A model generated the notes under the pieces. It saw only the letters and a program-made list of their open reading frames with translations, was not told the origin of the DNA and ran no database searches. Positions 14,626-27,800 of a stretch of DNA of 64,000 nt are shown here, piece by piece. This DNA is from Diatrype stigma (lineage: Eukaryota > Ascomycota > Sordariomycetes > Xylariales > Diatrypaceae), in the NCBI GenBank assembly GCA_022225965.2, contig JAKJXP020000019.1, positions 248,001 to 312,000 on the forward strand, written 5' to 3'. Within the stretch, counting starts at the first letter, position 1; every line of letters begins with the position of its first letter. The position numbers and the translations under genes are program-made.

Positions 14626-14942
14626 TATAACGTTTTCCACCCCCTTCCGGGACACACTAGGATCTGGGACGCCCCAATTTCTTATATAAGAATACCAACT
14701 TTGAAAATTCATAACTTTACCAATGCTGGTTAGAAATAAATGAAACTTTATATATAACTTAATTACATAAATATCTATTATGGGAAGATTTAATAAAAAT
14801 TAATTCGAAGGTATAAGCAAAAAAAATGATATATATGGTTATAAGAATATCGGATGTATGCATATATCGTTTTACCCATTATGTGAGAAATGTGGCCGTC
14901 CCAGATCCTAGTGTGTCCCGGAAGGGGGTGGAAAACGTTACT
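14626..14942. mobile_element. MITE-like element with long perfect terminal inverted repeats
   Basis: The left arm (14628-14671) and right arm (14897-14940) are perfect inverted complements over 44 bases, starting inward with ACGTTTTCCACCCCCTTCC. The outer two bases of each arm read TA, compatible with a duplicated TA target site, as used by Tc1/mariner-type transposases (family knowledge). The roughly 225-base interior is strongly AT-rich and has no open frame, so the element would be non-autonomous and move with a transposase encoded elsewhere. I saw no second copy in this window, although I could not search exhaustively. An alternative is a one-off hairpin, but arm length and flanking TA make a MITE more likely. 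Confidence 0.75.
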
Positions 14943-17172
14943 GAATACCTACTGTACAGATCTGTCTTGTAGTAGTAGCTCTTTACATACCTACCCAGGT
15001 ATATGTATCACGGTCTGAAGCTATTACACCTTACTCATACACCCGGTGTTCTTATTCGTAACTCGTGATATTAAATGCAGTAATCTTAGCAAGATCTATG
15101 CAAGCGATTCGGGTACCTTCAGCTAGAGCCCCAACATCAAAGTACCACCTCACGTATAGTTACTTTCAAGCTCGTTCCCACCAGCCAGCCCGCCCGCATG
15201 AATCTACGGAGTATCAGCCACCGTGGTATCTGTATTAACCAGACGTGCATACACGCTTATACATACTGTACACTCAACTACTACTTGTCTAGAACACACC
15301 TCGCATGAGAGAAAGATGATGGGCTGAAAATTAATGACTAGAGCCCCACCACTAACAAGAGGCACACATAATCATCAATAATGCCTTGAAAGCTATACAT
15401 TACCACTTAATCTCATATCCCCGTATATACATACGTATAGAAGCATGCGTATATAGATGAGGTAGATACCCAGGTGGGTAGGAAGGAATCCAGTTACGGT
15501 ATGCAAAATTGTTACTTCGGACTCCCGCCAGCTTGGATTTGCACACTGCATGTCCTTCCGTCTATCTGCATGCCATCCCGCAAACCTCGGCTGCATCTAG
15601 GTATCAGTGAGCTTGCGGACCAACAGACCTTAAATTCCTCGTCGAATCAGGAGCCGACGTGGCAGATCCGGCTTGTCCAAGCGCCCGACAATAGGTGGTT
15701 CAAGAAGGTCTAATTACGAACCTACGCTCGGCAGCTAATAAAGGCAGCAAGCAAGACATCATCACTGCTGCACCGAACTCTCGCGCCTGTATAGTATAGT
15801 CGACAGCATTGGCGACTCATGCCAGCTTAGAGACCAGCTTAGAGACAAACACCTTTGCGCCCTTCCAACGAGAAACGAGACGGTTCTCAGCTAGTTCGTT
15901 AGAGGGAGGATCGAGAAGCCCACATTCCACACAAGCCAGACATCCTATTAACAAGAAGTTGGTACAATACATTGCGGACACGCTTACTGGCCCCGGCATC
16001 CAAGCAGCCCCTCCGTAAGAACATGTCACGAGCTGGCAAGGACTGAAGGCCGGCCAAACAATTCCACGTCATCACAAGGATCGACAGCCATCAACTCATA
16101 GGCCGATCCCGTAACTGGTGCCCACACGACGACGGCACAAGACACGGCAGAATCAGCATTGTTCATTTTTCCTTTGGCTTTGCCGGCGTCTCGATATTTG
16201 TTCACCTATCGGTCTTCTGAGGGCTGTATCTGCGGCGTATACCAGGCTGCTAACGTGGCACAATCCTGGCTGCAACCTTCACCTTCATTGAACCATTCGA
16301 GGGACTTACACCATATACACGACTGCACTGCACACACCTACATCCCCGTGGCGGCGGCGTCAAATAACATTAATCCACTGCGAACTCGCATCCGAAACCG
16401 TGGTTTTGCCTGTCACTTCCTTCCCCCTCCAATGGTGAGACCTTGACGAACTAAGTTGCTTTTATTGTTCCTTACCCAAAGCCGCATGGTTCTTGGCGGG
16501 CGGGATGCATGAAAAAGGTTCGAAGCGCCGATGAGAGGAAAATAAAAATAAAATAAAGCATAACAGCATAAGCTTACTACCAGACATTTCCATCGAAGTT
16601 TGTTGCGGCACGGATCTTGAAGCGCCACTTCAAAATAGAAGGCAAAGGGAAGGGCAAAAGAAAAAGGAACCCTCACTAGTGTCTCTGTCAATCATTTGGG
16701 TCTCCGAGCTGCGGCCCGTTCTGCGACCTGGATTGTCCATCCTGACGGGTCGGTTTAGGCGCAGTCCCAAGCATAGGCTTAACCTGATTGGAAAAAGATC
16801 CGCCCTGAAGTCCATAAAAGGCCTTCTCAATTCGACAGCGTCTTCGACTCAGCTGCAACCCCTACAGGCTACAGCCCACAGCCCACAGCCTACCGTTGAC
16901 CACCAACAACCTGTATAACATAAGGTTGTTTGGTTGCATTCGTCAATTTCCATCTCTCCCTCCCTTGACGCCTCGTCTCGCCTCGGCCCGGTTCAGACGC
17001 CCATTCTGTGCCAGTATTACGTTCCGACCTCCCTGTCCCTCGGCCGGTCTCACGGTAAGCCGAGACAACTCGCGCCTAACCCTACCCACGCCATCATCCT
17101 GTAAGCCGATCATTTAGGCCCGAGAGCCTTTCTTGCTTTTCCTCCCTACCCGTCAAGGCCAAGGGGTGAAGG

Positions 17173-17257
17173 TCAGACAGGCAGACAGACAGACAGACAG
17201 CCTGCACCTGCACCTGCGCCTGCACTTACACCTGCACCTACATCTACCTGCACCTGT
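17173..17257. repeat. AGAC tetramers followed by CTGCAC hexamers
   Basis: Adjacent simple repeats: about six AGAC units, then about nine imperfect CTGCAC/CTACAT hexamers. The hexamers create a Leu-His alternating open frame that I do not consider coding. Confidence 0.75.
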
Positions 17258-18074
17258 ATCAAGCGCATCGTCGCACGATTCGCCCACCAGCCACAGGGGC
17301 TCCGTAGCCCATCCTAGGAATATTTGCACTTACATAGTAGCTTCCAGGCCAAGTTGGCGAGACTACCCGCATACGTAAATCCATACAGCAATCCGCCGTC
17401 TAGTCGACCAGTCAGGGCCCGTCAGTGCATCTGTTCACGCGCGGATCGTTGGCGAGAACCTCCACACGGCCAACCCGCTTCGGATGCGTTTCCACTAGCT
17501 AGCTTATACTAAAAGGTACGTAGCCTCTTGACGGTGCAAAACAACTCGCTCGTTCTTCACAACAGCCGTTCCTAAGGAATCCAGTGGACTCTGGAAGACG
17601 CACCAAGACAAGACTATTTCTGATAGGAACGCTGTGTTATTTGATTTGATGCTCAGACGCCCACTTGCACTTGCAGCACACACTCCTCATCCCATACTAT
17701 ATACGGCTCTAGTGACGTGACAGTAGAAGCGCCATTGTTGCATGATGTTTTAACTAGTTGTTGTCCCTCATTCCTCGGTCGGCCTCGACTTACATAACCC
17801 CATCACTATCGGCATCGTCATCATCCTCGTCGCCTTTTGAGTCCCTACAGGTGCTCTCTCGCTGTTGTGTGGTATGTTGCACTGCCTCGGGTGGACTGAG
17901 AACTGAGATACCGAAAATACCTATTCACGGAGCTGCCATTGTTCCCTCGCGCGGACTTGAACTGGCTTGAGTCGCAAGTGCTTAGTCGCGGCCCCTCGGT
18001 TCGACACAGCCCTTATTCCTACAGACCCTATATTGGATGTAAGTCCAGGATACCCCAGTGGGCATCGGCATCAA

Positions 18075-18107
18075 TCTCGTTTCTCGTTTCTCGTTTCTCG
18101 TTCCTCG
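18075..18107. repeat. TCTCGTT heptamer array
   Basis: Four exact tandem heptamers TCTCGTT followed by a partial, slightly changed copy. It is in non-coding DNA. Confidence 0.85.
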
Positions 18108-18960
18108 CGGCCTCTCGCTTGAGTGGGCAACCTTGTCTTGCTCATTCTTGTTGGTGGTCAAATCTACACGCTGTTGGTATAACATCAGCAGCAGTTGGTT
18201 GTGTCTTGGCGTGTCACAGAACTGGCATGTGTTCTCAGGCCCGGTAACAACGTTGATCAGTTTTGCTTTGCTGTGCTGTGCTGGCCGGCTCTCACTGTTT
18301 GCATCTCATCTCATCTCACCTGGTGCGGTGCGGTGCTATGCGGTGCCTCCCCTTATAACAACTCACGTGGGCTGCGTTCCATTTTCATCTAACTATATCC
18401 TAACTATATCTCATCTCCGTCTGACATGCCCCAGGCCCCAGGCCCCATCCCATGCCCTCCCTTGCCCACCCCCATTCTTACATACCTGCGTTGTATGTAC
18501 CCAAAAATACGTTTCTCGGGTTCATTCGGCTAACAGGGGAAGATAAATAGACGGCTAGTCGCCTAGTTTAGTCAGGGTTTTTCTTACCTGTGCGGCTGTC
18601 AAGGGTGATCCCGCACTTTATACTTTTAGGTCTTCTAGGTAGAGGCAGAGTCAGGCCAGACCAGCAGACCAGACCTTCTTAAGCGCAAGCTCTCGTTCCC
18701 TGCCGCTTCAGGCATTACTAGCCCAGGCCTGGGTATACAAGTACATACCTACGCCCACCCGTACATACGTACATACTACGCCCATACGTACATACATATA
18801 CATACCTACATACCTACATACGACACTATACATACACTAGAGGTAAGGTTGTCCGCCAGCCAGTGCACGCCCGTTCCTCCCATCCAAACCACGGTTAGCC
18901 CCGCGCTCCACCCAAGCCAAACCAGACCTTGAACCTTGGACTTTGGGACTTTGGCCCTTG

Positions 18961-19045
18961 GGACTTCAATGGGACTTGGGGCTTGGGGCTTGGGGCTTGG
19001 GACTTGGACTTGGACTTGGACTTGGACTTGGGACTTGGGCCTTGG
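18961..19045. repeat. GACTTG / GGGCTTG array
   Basis: An alternating array of GACTTG hexamers and GGGCTTG heptamers on the plus strand, about 700 bases upstream of the Zn2Cys6 start codon. It is a minisatellite and may be length-variable between strains (inference). Confidence 0.8.
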
Positions 19046-19260
19046 TGGAATCCCGTCTACCCACTCCAAGCCGCTCTCACGATTCTCACTGGCTGACCGG
19101 CTGGCTCGCTCACTGGCCTCAGCAGCAGAGGGAGCGGAAGCACTTAAGTGCCTTAACTGCCTACTTATTTACTTATTAGCACTTTCTGCCCTCGCTGCCT
19201 CGCATCGCTACTCCACACATCCCATTGTACATACGTACCTAACTCCTCACCTATAACTTC

Positions 19261-19752
19261 TTCCAAGCCCCCCTGTAGTCTCACCCGGGCCCTTTTCCCG
19301 TTTGACACCGTCCCTGGCTCTCACTTCCCGACTTCTGGTCTGCCCCGACACCGCTTATAGCTCGGTTCTACCTTGACCTCGACCTCAACCGACGGGACAC
19401 CCAACCCGCACTTCCATTTTCTTCTTTCTCTCTTCGCCGCCTTCGGGTATTGACCACTTCGGGCTTGCATTCCTACATTTTCTAACAAATAAGAAGACTA
19501 TTCTAGCGCGAGCATTCTGGTTTGGACACATTCTGCCAAGCGCCAGCTCGTCGTGACGTTACCTGGCAGGGTGTGTCTGGTGGTTGTAGGCTACCTCCCC
19601 AAGTGGCCGCTACAAAGGCGCGGCATACCCTTTTTGTTTTTCCAGACAAATAGATTGTGCCTTCATCTGATCGGTGCTATCACGCTACTCACAAGCGGCT
19701 GTGTGCTGTGCACGCAACCTGGCCTGGCGCATCGAGCGTCGGTCTCCGTAGT
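19261..19752 (+). promoter_or_regulatory. AUG-free leader and promoter of the Zn2Cys6 gene
   Basis: Nearly 500 bases upstream of the start codon contain no ATG on the plus strand and have long pyrimidine-rich tracts, especially 19420-19450. This is what a fungal core promoter plus long 5' leader often looks like. The absence of upstream AUG supports 19753 as the initiation codon. No TATA box is evident. Confidence 0.45.
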
Positions 19753-21090
19753 ATGGCAGAAGACCAACGAAGTAGGGGACTACCACAACAACATCAACGC
19801 AGCAACCCAGCCGACGACCACCAGTACCCACCGATAGTAGGTGAGGAGGACGATCGATCGAGAGGGATTCCTTATCACCCAAGACCCACAATGGCGACAG
19901 CACCACTGACTTTGCCGTCCATCCAAGATCCCCACGGTGCCTATGGCCCGTCTGGGGGTAGAAGCTGGGAGGCCAGAGCAGGTAGTTATGGTCCTTCGCC
20001 CGCGTCAACGAATGGGTATCCTCCGCCTGGAAGTGGTACGCCGGGCACGAGCTATTCGCCGTCGCCCGCCGGGAGCGCGTTTCCCCCTCCAGGTCCCGTT
20101 GCACAGTATCTTCCTCCTGTTCAACCCCCTCCCCAAGACTCAAGGGCAAACTACCCTCCGGACCCGAGGGCACCTCAGTTTTATACAGCACAGAGGCCGC
20201 CTGTGCCGTACCAGGATCCATATGGATTCGCGTACAGGCCAGACCGCGGTCCTCCTGGAGCTTTCCCTCCCGACTATCCTAGAGCGGCACCTGGAGGGGC
20301 CGCAGTCATGCAACAATCAGCCCCTCGGCAACGCACTTCAATCGCTTGTAGATATTGTCGTAGACGCAAGGTAAGTCTCGAGAAACTACGAAGGCCGTTC
20401 TCCGGAGGCTTTTGATTGATATATGTTGATGATATTAAACGGTCACAGATTCGCTGCAGCGGTTATCAAAATTCGCCGGGAGGGAAATGTACAAATTGCA
20501 TCAAGATGAATCAGGAATGCATCTTTCAACCAGTCTCTTCCTCTTCCTCCACCGCGTTTGTCCCTGTTTCAGCCCTACAGAACGGGATTCCCCCGGGGAC
20601 ACCACTGTATGGAGCGTATGGTCAACCTTTATCTGGTCCCTCGAACGCTCCCCCGAGCAGCGGCGGCAGTAGCAGCTATCCGGCCGTAAGCCCCCCTTAC
20701 GATCAGCCACTCCCATCTCCTACTGGGTCTTTCGGGTCTTTCTCAGACGATAGATCAGAAGCAAGCAGAAGGCGGCAAAGGCCCCCGGAGGACGATCCAG
20801 GAATGCGCCTGCCTCCACCAACCACGTTTCCGGAGGACGGTTCCCGAAGACGATCGCCGTCAAGCAGCAGCCCAGGTCACTTGTCAGCATTTCAGCAGTT
20901 ACCTCCGTCACAACCGCATCACGGATACGATAGTCGGACACCGCCACCTCGGGGAAGCCCATCTGTTCCTCCGCCAGGCAGTAGCAATGCAAACTCGGTC
21001 ATGAGTTTAGGGAACATTATGGATACAGGTCCGGGTACAAGCAGCGACATCGACCGGAGTATGCTCGGCCGATTAAATCGCCGCACTTAG
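19753..21090 (+). CDS. Zn2Cys6 fungal-type DNA-binding protein
   Basis: Two exons, 19753-20370 and 20449-21090, encode 419 residues. The 78-base intron (GTAAGT...CACAG) is in phase 0 and falls inside the zinc cluster, between the RRRK and IRC segments. The cluster spans roughly residues 200-233 and reads C-x2-C-x6-C-x10-C-x2-C-x6-C, the pattern that binds two zinc ions and contacts CGG-type DNA half-sites in fungal regulators. The N-terminal 195 residues are rich in Pro, Gly, Ser and Tyr, and the C-terminal part in Pro and Ser. Both look disordered. There is no fungal-specific middle homology domain, so this is a short member of the class. The start is the first AUG of the leader, with A at -3 and G at +4; an alternative start lies about 45 codons downstream. 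A nuclear regulator is well supported; its targets are unknown. Confidence 0.92.
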
Positions 21091-21665
21091 AGAGGCCGCG
21101 AGTTTCTCTTGCAATCGCAAACCATCCATGAGGCCACCGGTTGGCTGAGGCAATAATTCAACGAGGCATTGGGCGAAGTTCGGGAATCCAATGGAGCAAT
21201 GACTGCTGGGCAGTCAACGCGTGTCTAATCTGTGCCGGCTGTTTTACGAATCACTTACTGCTTTGGTATCGCGAATCTTTTGGTTGATTGTATTCTAACC
21301 AAACTCCCACTTTTCCAACTCGAAATGGAACTCAAACTCAAACTCGAAATCGAAATCGAAATCGGCGCCGAGATCGCACTCGAGAAACGAAGTCGTAGGA
21401 ACAGGGCTACGGATGGGATGGGTGGAGAAAAAAGAAAGAAAAACCAGGCACATGGACGCGGTCATGGATCGCACAAGTTTTGTCGACGATGTAACGGCCG
21501 AAGCACTTTAGATCACATTCTAGTTTGGCAACAAACAACAACCAGTCAGCGAAATGATTTCTTCCAGATTTGCTTTTTATTCAAAACCACGTTCTTCTAT
21601 AACTATTATTTTCATTGTTCCCGTCTTCATTCTACCTCGGAAGCGGGCAGGGCAGAGACACGTAA

Positions 21666-21736
21666 AGGCAAGGCACAAGGCAAGGCAAGGCACGGCAAGG
21701 CAAGGCAAGGCACGGCACGGCATGGCACGGAAGGCA
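21666..21736. repeat. GGCAA/GGCAC pentamer array
   Basis: About fourteen imperfect tandem pentamers GGCAA or GGCAC downstream of the Zn2Cys6 gene. They open frames on both strands that are not credible genes. Confidence 0.85.
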
Positions 21737-22357
21737 TGACATTGACAGGTGGGCAGTCAATTTGACTGGAAGGGGGGGCGTGGAAAAAGAATGGTTTGCC
21801 TCGCGGCACAAGTTCGAGAGTTTTGCTATTATGTTGTAATCATCATCCATCATCATCACATCGAAGATATCCTTCTATCTGAACCCTTCTAACGGCAGTA
21901 CCATATTTCGTGTGACATTTGCTTATTTTATTTTTATTTTACTTTTTCGTCATTTCTCCCTCGTCGATCTTTCGCTAATGTCCGATACCCGTCCACGAAC
22001 TAATGGAGGTCGGATGGGAAGAGTGGATGGGGGCTCGATGAATATGAATCGGTCTCGGCCGTCGTGGTGGTGGTGGTGGTAGTTTCTTTCAATTCGGGTT
22101 TCTTTGGCCAGCTGTTTCAAGGTTCGTGCCCGGCCGGAGCCTGCCTACTCGTCGAGCAGGGAGGTGTATACTGTCAACTGTCGATAAGGTATTAATCAGG
22201 CACTCAATATTGTATTACCATGCGGGCCGGTTTTTTGAGACACGGGTGATTTCTCTCGCTTTCTCGGTCAGAGCATCAGTGTGACTGACTGGCTTTTGGT
22301 TGGTAACAGAAGGAAATGAACAGAACAATAACACGGTAACGTAGGTCAGGTAGCTAG

Positions 22358-22415
22358 GCAAGCAAGCAAGCAAGCAGATGGGCAAGCAAAATACAGCATG
22401 CATGCATGCATGCCT
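22358..22415. repeat. AAGC tetramers and an ATGC run
   Basis: Five tandem AAGC units, a short spacer, then (CATG)n. The CATG run is self-complementary. Confidence 0.75.
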
Positions 22416-23375
22416 GCCTCAAGGTACCCAGGGTAGCAAGTATTACCTAGTTCAGCTAGCTACCTGCCTAGGTAGTTAGATCGTAGCTAAAAGCCAAGCA
22501 AAGGCGAAGCAAATCAAAGTAAAGTAAAGCAAAAGGCTCCCTTCCTCCCCCTTCCCTGGTCCCCCTTCCACCCCTCACTCCAGGTAGTTAATTGCCCACT
22601 GCTACTACATAGATACGCAGCATTGTACCTAATTAGGCTCTCCCAAGTCAACAGCGGGAGTCCTTGCTTGCTCCTATCCACATTGGAGATGGTGGGAACC
22701 GACTATGTAACCTGAGGAGAGGGGGCAGGGCACGACAGGTCAGGGCTTTGGCTCTATATCTGTAGAGGGAAACAAGCACAATGTGATGTGGAGTTCGAGT
22801 GGATACCGGTTATTTGATAAACGCGGCAATAGTGTGTGTACCTAACACTGAGTCTCCTAACAATGGGCGTGTTGGCGCTTGATGACATCGAGACCATCCG
22901 TTACAGCGCTGGTCTAGGCACGTATGCATGGAGCGGGTGGGCAGGTAAGGCAGTATTCGTCCTGTATGGGTGTTTGTAAGTATGCACGTATGGGTTTACT
23001 ACGTAGACTAGAGATGCAGTGGGTAGAATGAGCAGCGTCTACATAGGCAAGTAAGTAGTGGCAGCAGAGCAGAGAACAGTTGGTTGTGTTGTGTTGTGGG
23101 AGTGCAAGCGCCGCTCTAACGCAATAATACATTTTAGCAGCGGTATCCTGGTTAATCCCAGCTCAGTAAGTAGCCACCTAAAGCGACTATGTACCTATAA
23201 CTTACTAGCTGGCCATTGTAATAACATCGATAGCATCGATATCGTGTACGAGCCTTGCGTGATACTTCTTGGCCGTGCTAATAATTAATCTCTTTTGTGT
23301 GCTGTCAGACTGCCTCGACCGCTTTCCTCATCCAGCAAACGGTAACGGTAACAGCTGTATTCAAGCAATACTAAC

Positions 23376-23400
23376 AATATGATGAGAATATCATCATATT
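23376..23400. repeat. Perfect short hairpin
   Basis: AATATGATGA and its exact complement TCATCATATT are separated by five bases. It is AT-rich, isolated, and not next to any gene end I can define, so no role is assigned. Confidence 0.6.
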
Positions 23401-24871
23401 CAACCTGGATGCCCTCTTACTCACACTCACACGCAAACTCCTAATCACACTCACACCATGCTCAGTTCTCCCCTCCCCCCCTCATCCAGCCTTCCATCCC
23501 TAGCCCCCTCTCTGTCTTCTCTTTCCCCCCCTCAATACCCATAGCCCAACGGGGAGCGAGAAAGACGTTGCCATTGGTTCGGACCGGATCACGACCGAAA
23601 TCAAGCTAGTTCCCCTGCGGAACGTGAGTCTGCCTACTATCTAGAAACATGGAACCACTAGGCTTCGCCCCCGGAGGTCATGCTAAAACCACAGAACAGG
23701 GGGGTTGGTGGTTGGTAGAAGGGGGCTGACCTGTCTACCTACCTACACATCTACATACAGACATGCATACATACATACTACAGTATCGCCGTGCCACAGG
23801 GCACTACGCAAAACCAAACATACCTACCTACATATGCTGTCTGAATCATGGGCGAACATGAGGGGTTGAAATTGGAACCGGCTGGTGGGCTTGAAGACAC
23901 TGGGAAGTCAGGGTTCACCCCGGGGGGGTCGTGGTCGAGGAAACTAAACTTCTGACTAGAGGGAGCTGAAGATAGGCAAACTCGAGGGAACGGGACGAAG
24001 GGTGCATATAGGTCTAGCTTGGTAATCAGGTACGTAGGCAGGTAATATTCGTAAGTATATGAAGAATGTCACTATATACATACGGCTATTGTACATCTGG
24101 TAGCTAGGTAGGCAGACAGCGGAAGGACAGGGAAGGCGAGCTGAGAGATGGTTAGTTAGAGAGACAAGCTGGCGGGTGCCGCTTTACGTGCTTGGTTGTA
24201 TTTCTGATGTTGCCGTGGTGGTGGTAGTGGTGGTGTCGTTGTTTGGGCTTCCCGCAGGCGCAATTTCGCTCCAGATTCCCACCACCCTCGTCAGTCTTTT
24301 TCTGTTCTTTGGGTTCTTGGTGACACACAAAAAAGTCGATATACCCATACATATCCATGCAGATCGATGACCTAAACGATTGTGCTTCTATGTATAGTGC
24401 TCTTTTATTCCCATCTGTGACATGGCAATGCCCAACTGCAGTTGTGTCTAAGCTAGGTTTGAGGATGTTCAGCACTGCCAGTTACTTTTGTAACTATCTG
24501 CTGTGTGATGCTAAGCATACTTCTATTTTCTCTGTTCACCCCTACCGACCCGTCCATTGCAGTTGTTCATGGATTTGATGACGACTCGCTCTCTACCCTA
24601 CCGTTAGGCTGACACCGTACATTCACACTAAATATGTATATATCCAGCAAGCCGGCGAAGTGAGTCTTCGTTCGGGCTGGAGTTGGAAGCTGTAAGTAAA
24701 ACCTTCGTTCACGTAGCGCAAACCTACAGTACATAGGTCATCGGTATTTCGTCACTTGCGCGTCTATACATAGACTACAGATGTATCCACGGTGCCGCCC
24801 GCACAACCACCAGAAAAAATTAAGAAGAATAGCTCACCGACGCGGTGCTATTTACCCCTCGGACCTCGCCA

Positions 24872-24893
24872 CGTACCGTACCGTACCGTACCG
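24872..24893. repeat. GTACC pentamer array
   Basis: Four tandem GTACC units (ACGTACCGTACC...), in non-coding DNA. Confidence 0.8.
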
Positions 24894-27800
24894 AAACCTT
24901 CTTTCAATTCCTTCGTTGACTCCAGAGACGTCGTATCACCACGCCCCGGGGAGCAGCCGGACCGACTGGCGCTGCTGATCTGATCTGGACTGACTCGCCG
25001 GGACCGACGAACCCTGCAAGTTGGGTCATGGAAGAACAGGTGGGAAGAGAAGGGAAGGACAGAGAGAGGGAAGAGAGAGAGGAGGGGAGGGGGTAGGAGT
25101 GGATGTGGTCCTTCGCTAATAGGACTGCAGCAACAGTCCTCCAGAAAGGGTTACTACATGCATAGTACGAACGGTTCGAGACAAGGGAATCCCTTCTTCA
25201 TATTCTGGCCTAGAAGTATCCGGCAGGAGGAGGAAAGGGAGGGGAGTGGTGGGTTAGCAGGTCATGATAGGATAGTTGAACCAACTCGTGCGCCGATGCT
25301 ATTCCTTCGGGCGCTCATCATCATGAAAGAGATGGTAGCTCTGTGGTTCACACGAGCTTCGTCGAATATTGACGCGTCCTATCGTTCGGGTTGACGAGAG
25401 AAAAAATTCTAGTTTAGACCGAGAGAGTAACGTTTTGGCGGTCGGTGTTGGTAACAAGAGACCATCGAGCTGGTAACACAAACAGTAACCAAGACACAGA
25501 CTAACAGAAATTTGAAAACAATCAAACTTAGTTCTTGTCATTTCGGAGTTGTGGGCTAGGTAGTCATGGCAAACAGCATAGCAAACCTTTAGATCCCGAC
25601 TTGCTTTGTAGGAAATCGTTCTACCCAGAAGAGTTCGTGTCTTGACTAGGACGAATCCTGATCCTGCCTTGACGCGTCCCATCCCGACTTGTCTCTTCGT
25701 TGAAATGAACGGTCTAGGAGGCTCATAATCATTCAAGCCTAGCTCTACGCCATTTCTCCTATATTAATGAGAACTGGTTGATACGGATTCCAGTGAGCGG
25801 GCCGTGGCAGACAGCCTCGCCAGAGATAGGGATTTTGCGTTGATATAAGTAAACAGCAAGGCAAGTAGACCACGAACGGTGCACCTATACCCAGTTGGAG
25901 ATCCCAGGACTACTAAAGCACCATGATAGATATACGACCCTCCAAGGGGTCTGAGAGATTCCAGTTCCGTAACGAAGCGTCGAAGCTGCCGACTCTGTGG
26001 AGGATAACCTGAGAGATCTCCCTGACACATCACATTCCGATTTCCTACCCGAGTAATGGCTACCGAGACCTACCTTCCTGCCTGCCTGCCTCCAACTACA
26101 TATAAACAACGAGTGGAATTCATGAATATTGTAATGTCCCGTAGACTCCCTGGCCACCCCCACGGCCTGATGACCCATGGTATGACTTGCCGGACAGGCA
26201 ACGAAAGACATATAACATCACCTCGAAAGATACAAGCCTTTATCAAACAGGGGCTACGAAGCTGGACTATACGAGGTGGTTAATAGCGTAAACAGACCAT
26301 GATAGAGCACCAAGCGGTTAATGGAAGGCCGTTTGGGGTAGTCCTGGAGTATAATGACGATGAATTCCCTTGTTCTCTCTGTTAGCTGCCAGGGTTAAGA
26401 GTACGTTCAGACAGTGCCTTGGTTTCTGACAGTACCTCACGCGTATACTTCTCTGCCTGATGTGATTTACTTTGGTTTGGCAGACCAAGATACATAGAAC
26501 CTTGAAGTCATAAGATGGGTATCCGGAGCATGATAATGTGGTGTTGGAAGAACTGGAAACCATGCTCTTGCTATTTCAACCAGCAAGCATAGTATAATGT
26601 CTGCCATTGGTTCGAAACAGATGATCCATTACGAAGTTTCGCGTAAAGCTGCTTGAGTTTACGTTGCTATACTACACATACCCAGTATCCCTACGAATGT
26701 CCCGACCATTCTAGGACATAAGAACTTGCCATGTCCAAGCCAACCTGCCACCCATTTCCAGATCACCGACATGAGGTCAGCACTCTTTCTTTCCAAACTG
26801 CGGGCGACGCGAATCCCATGTAATACCCTCTGAATCCGTCCCCGCATCGAAGGTTGAGACTACAAACATTGCGGTAAAATGGAGGCACAACCCTACCTAT
26901 CCCTATGCCAAACCTCTCCGGATACAGGTTCAGGTATTCAAACATCGCCAACTGAAGGTGGTGTTTCATGGAGTGCTCTCTCCAATGGGTATTGAATTGA
27001 CCAAGTGTCAACTTCAAACGACTCGGTGCTGCTTCGTAGCCTTCCACTCAGCTTCATAGTCCACCTGCCAAATTCTGGAACCAGGTGATCCGTCTGGCGG
27101 TCATGATAGCAGTGTTTAGCAGCATGATGATAGCTGCGTCCATATCGTGCTGTGAACCATACCTACACATCAACATTATGAATACCTATAGGAGCCAGAG
27201 TCTTTGCATATCCTCCCGTTTCTATTGCGAGGAGAACGTTTAAGAACACCTGTAAGATGAGAATCTCCTAAATCCCAACTCCCCTACCTGATCATTCTAT
27301 ACGTATACATGGATTGGGTCTATGTATGAATAGCACGCTACGAATATTGATATGCGATCCTGCATCTCTCGAGTGTGTTCCATGTGATCACCCCAACCCC
27401 CCTGAGAATACCTAATGGAAGTTGTGTCTCGATCTCCTTTTGCTAACCTCAACGAAGGCTCATATCAATATAAATAACACATACCGTCAACGTAAAGACA
27501 TCACCCCTGACACGAGATTTGACAGAAGCATTATGTAGTAATACTACAGCTCATTGTACCTAGCGAAGACCTAGGTAGCCTCCTGGAGCTAGACCTTAAA
27601 GCTGCATTGGTAATACTGTATACAGGATATCATAGGGCGTGTAGCTGAACCTACCTATTATTTAGTATTACCCCGCCAGTAGCCAACAGCGAAGCAACTT
27701 CCCGCTGTCCAGTGTGCCACCCCGCCTTGTTGGATTCTCATTTTTGTTAGTTATTCTATTTTCCTGAGCTGAAGACGGCATGATCAGATTCAATCCGAAA

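Larger units (their letters stand above)
14943..19260. other. Gene desert, right part
   Basis: No gene can be supported here. It carries an AGAC tetramer tract followed by a CTGCAC hexamer array (17173-17257), a TCTCGTT heptamer array (18075-18107), CATA-rich tracts near 18750-18830, and a GACTTG array (18961-19045). The last 2 kb are pyrimidine-rich on the plus strand and lead into the promoter of the Zn2Cys6 gene. Confidence 0.55.

Noticed and set aside
17930..18020. tRNA-like segments near GGTTCGACA
   Set aside because: Neither strand folds into a cloverleaf; the B-box is imperfect.
19657..19752. Upstream extension of the Zn2Cys6 frame
   Set aside because: It has only a GTG start; the first ATG of the leader is at 19753.
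26650..27170. Possible decayed gene on the minus strand with overlapping open stretches in three frames
   Set aside because: No frame can be joined by credible introns and no family was recognised; kept only as a note.
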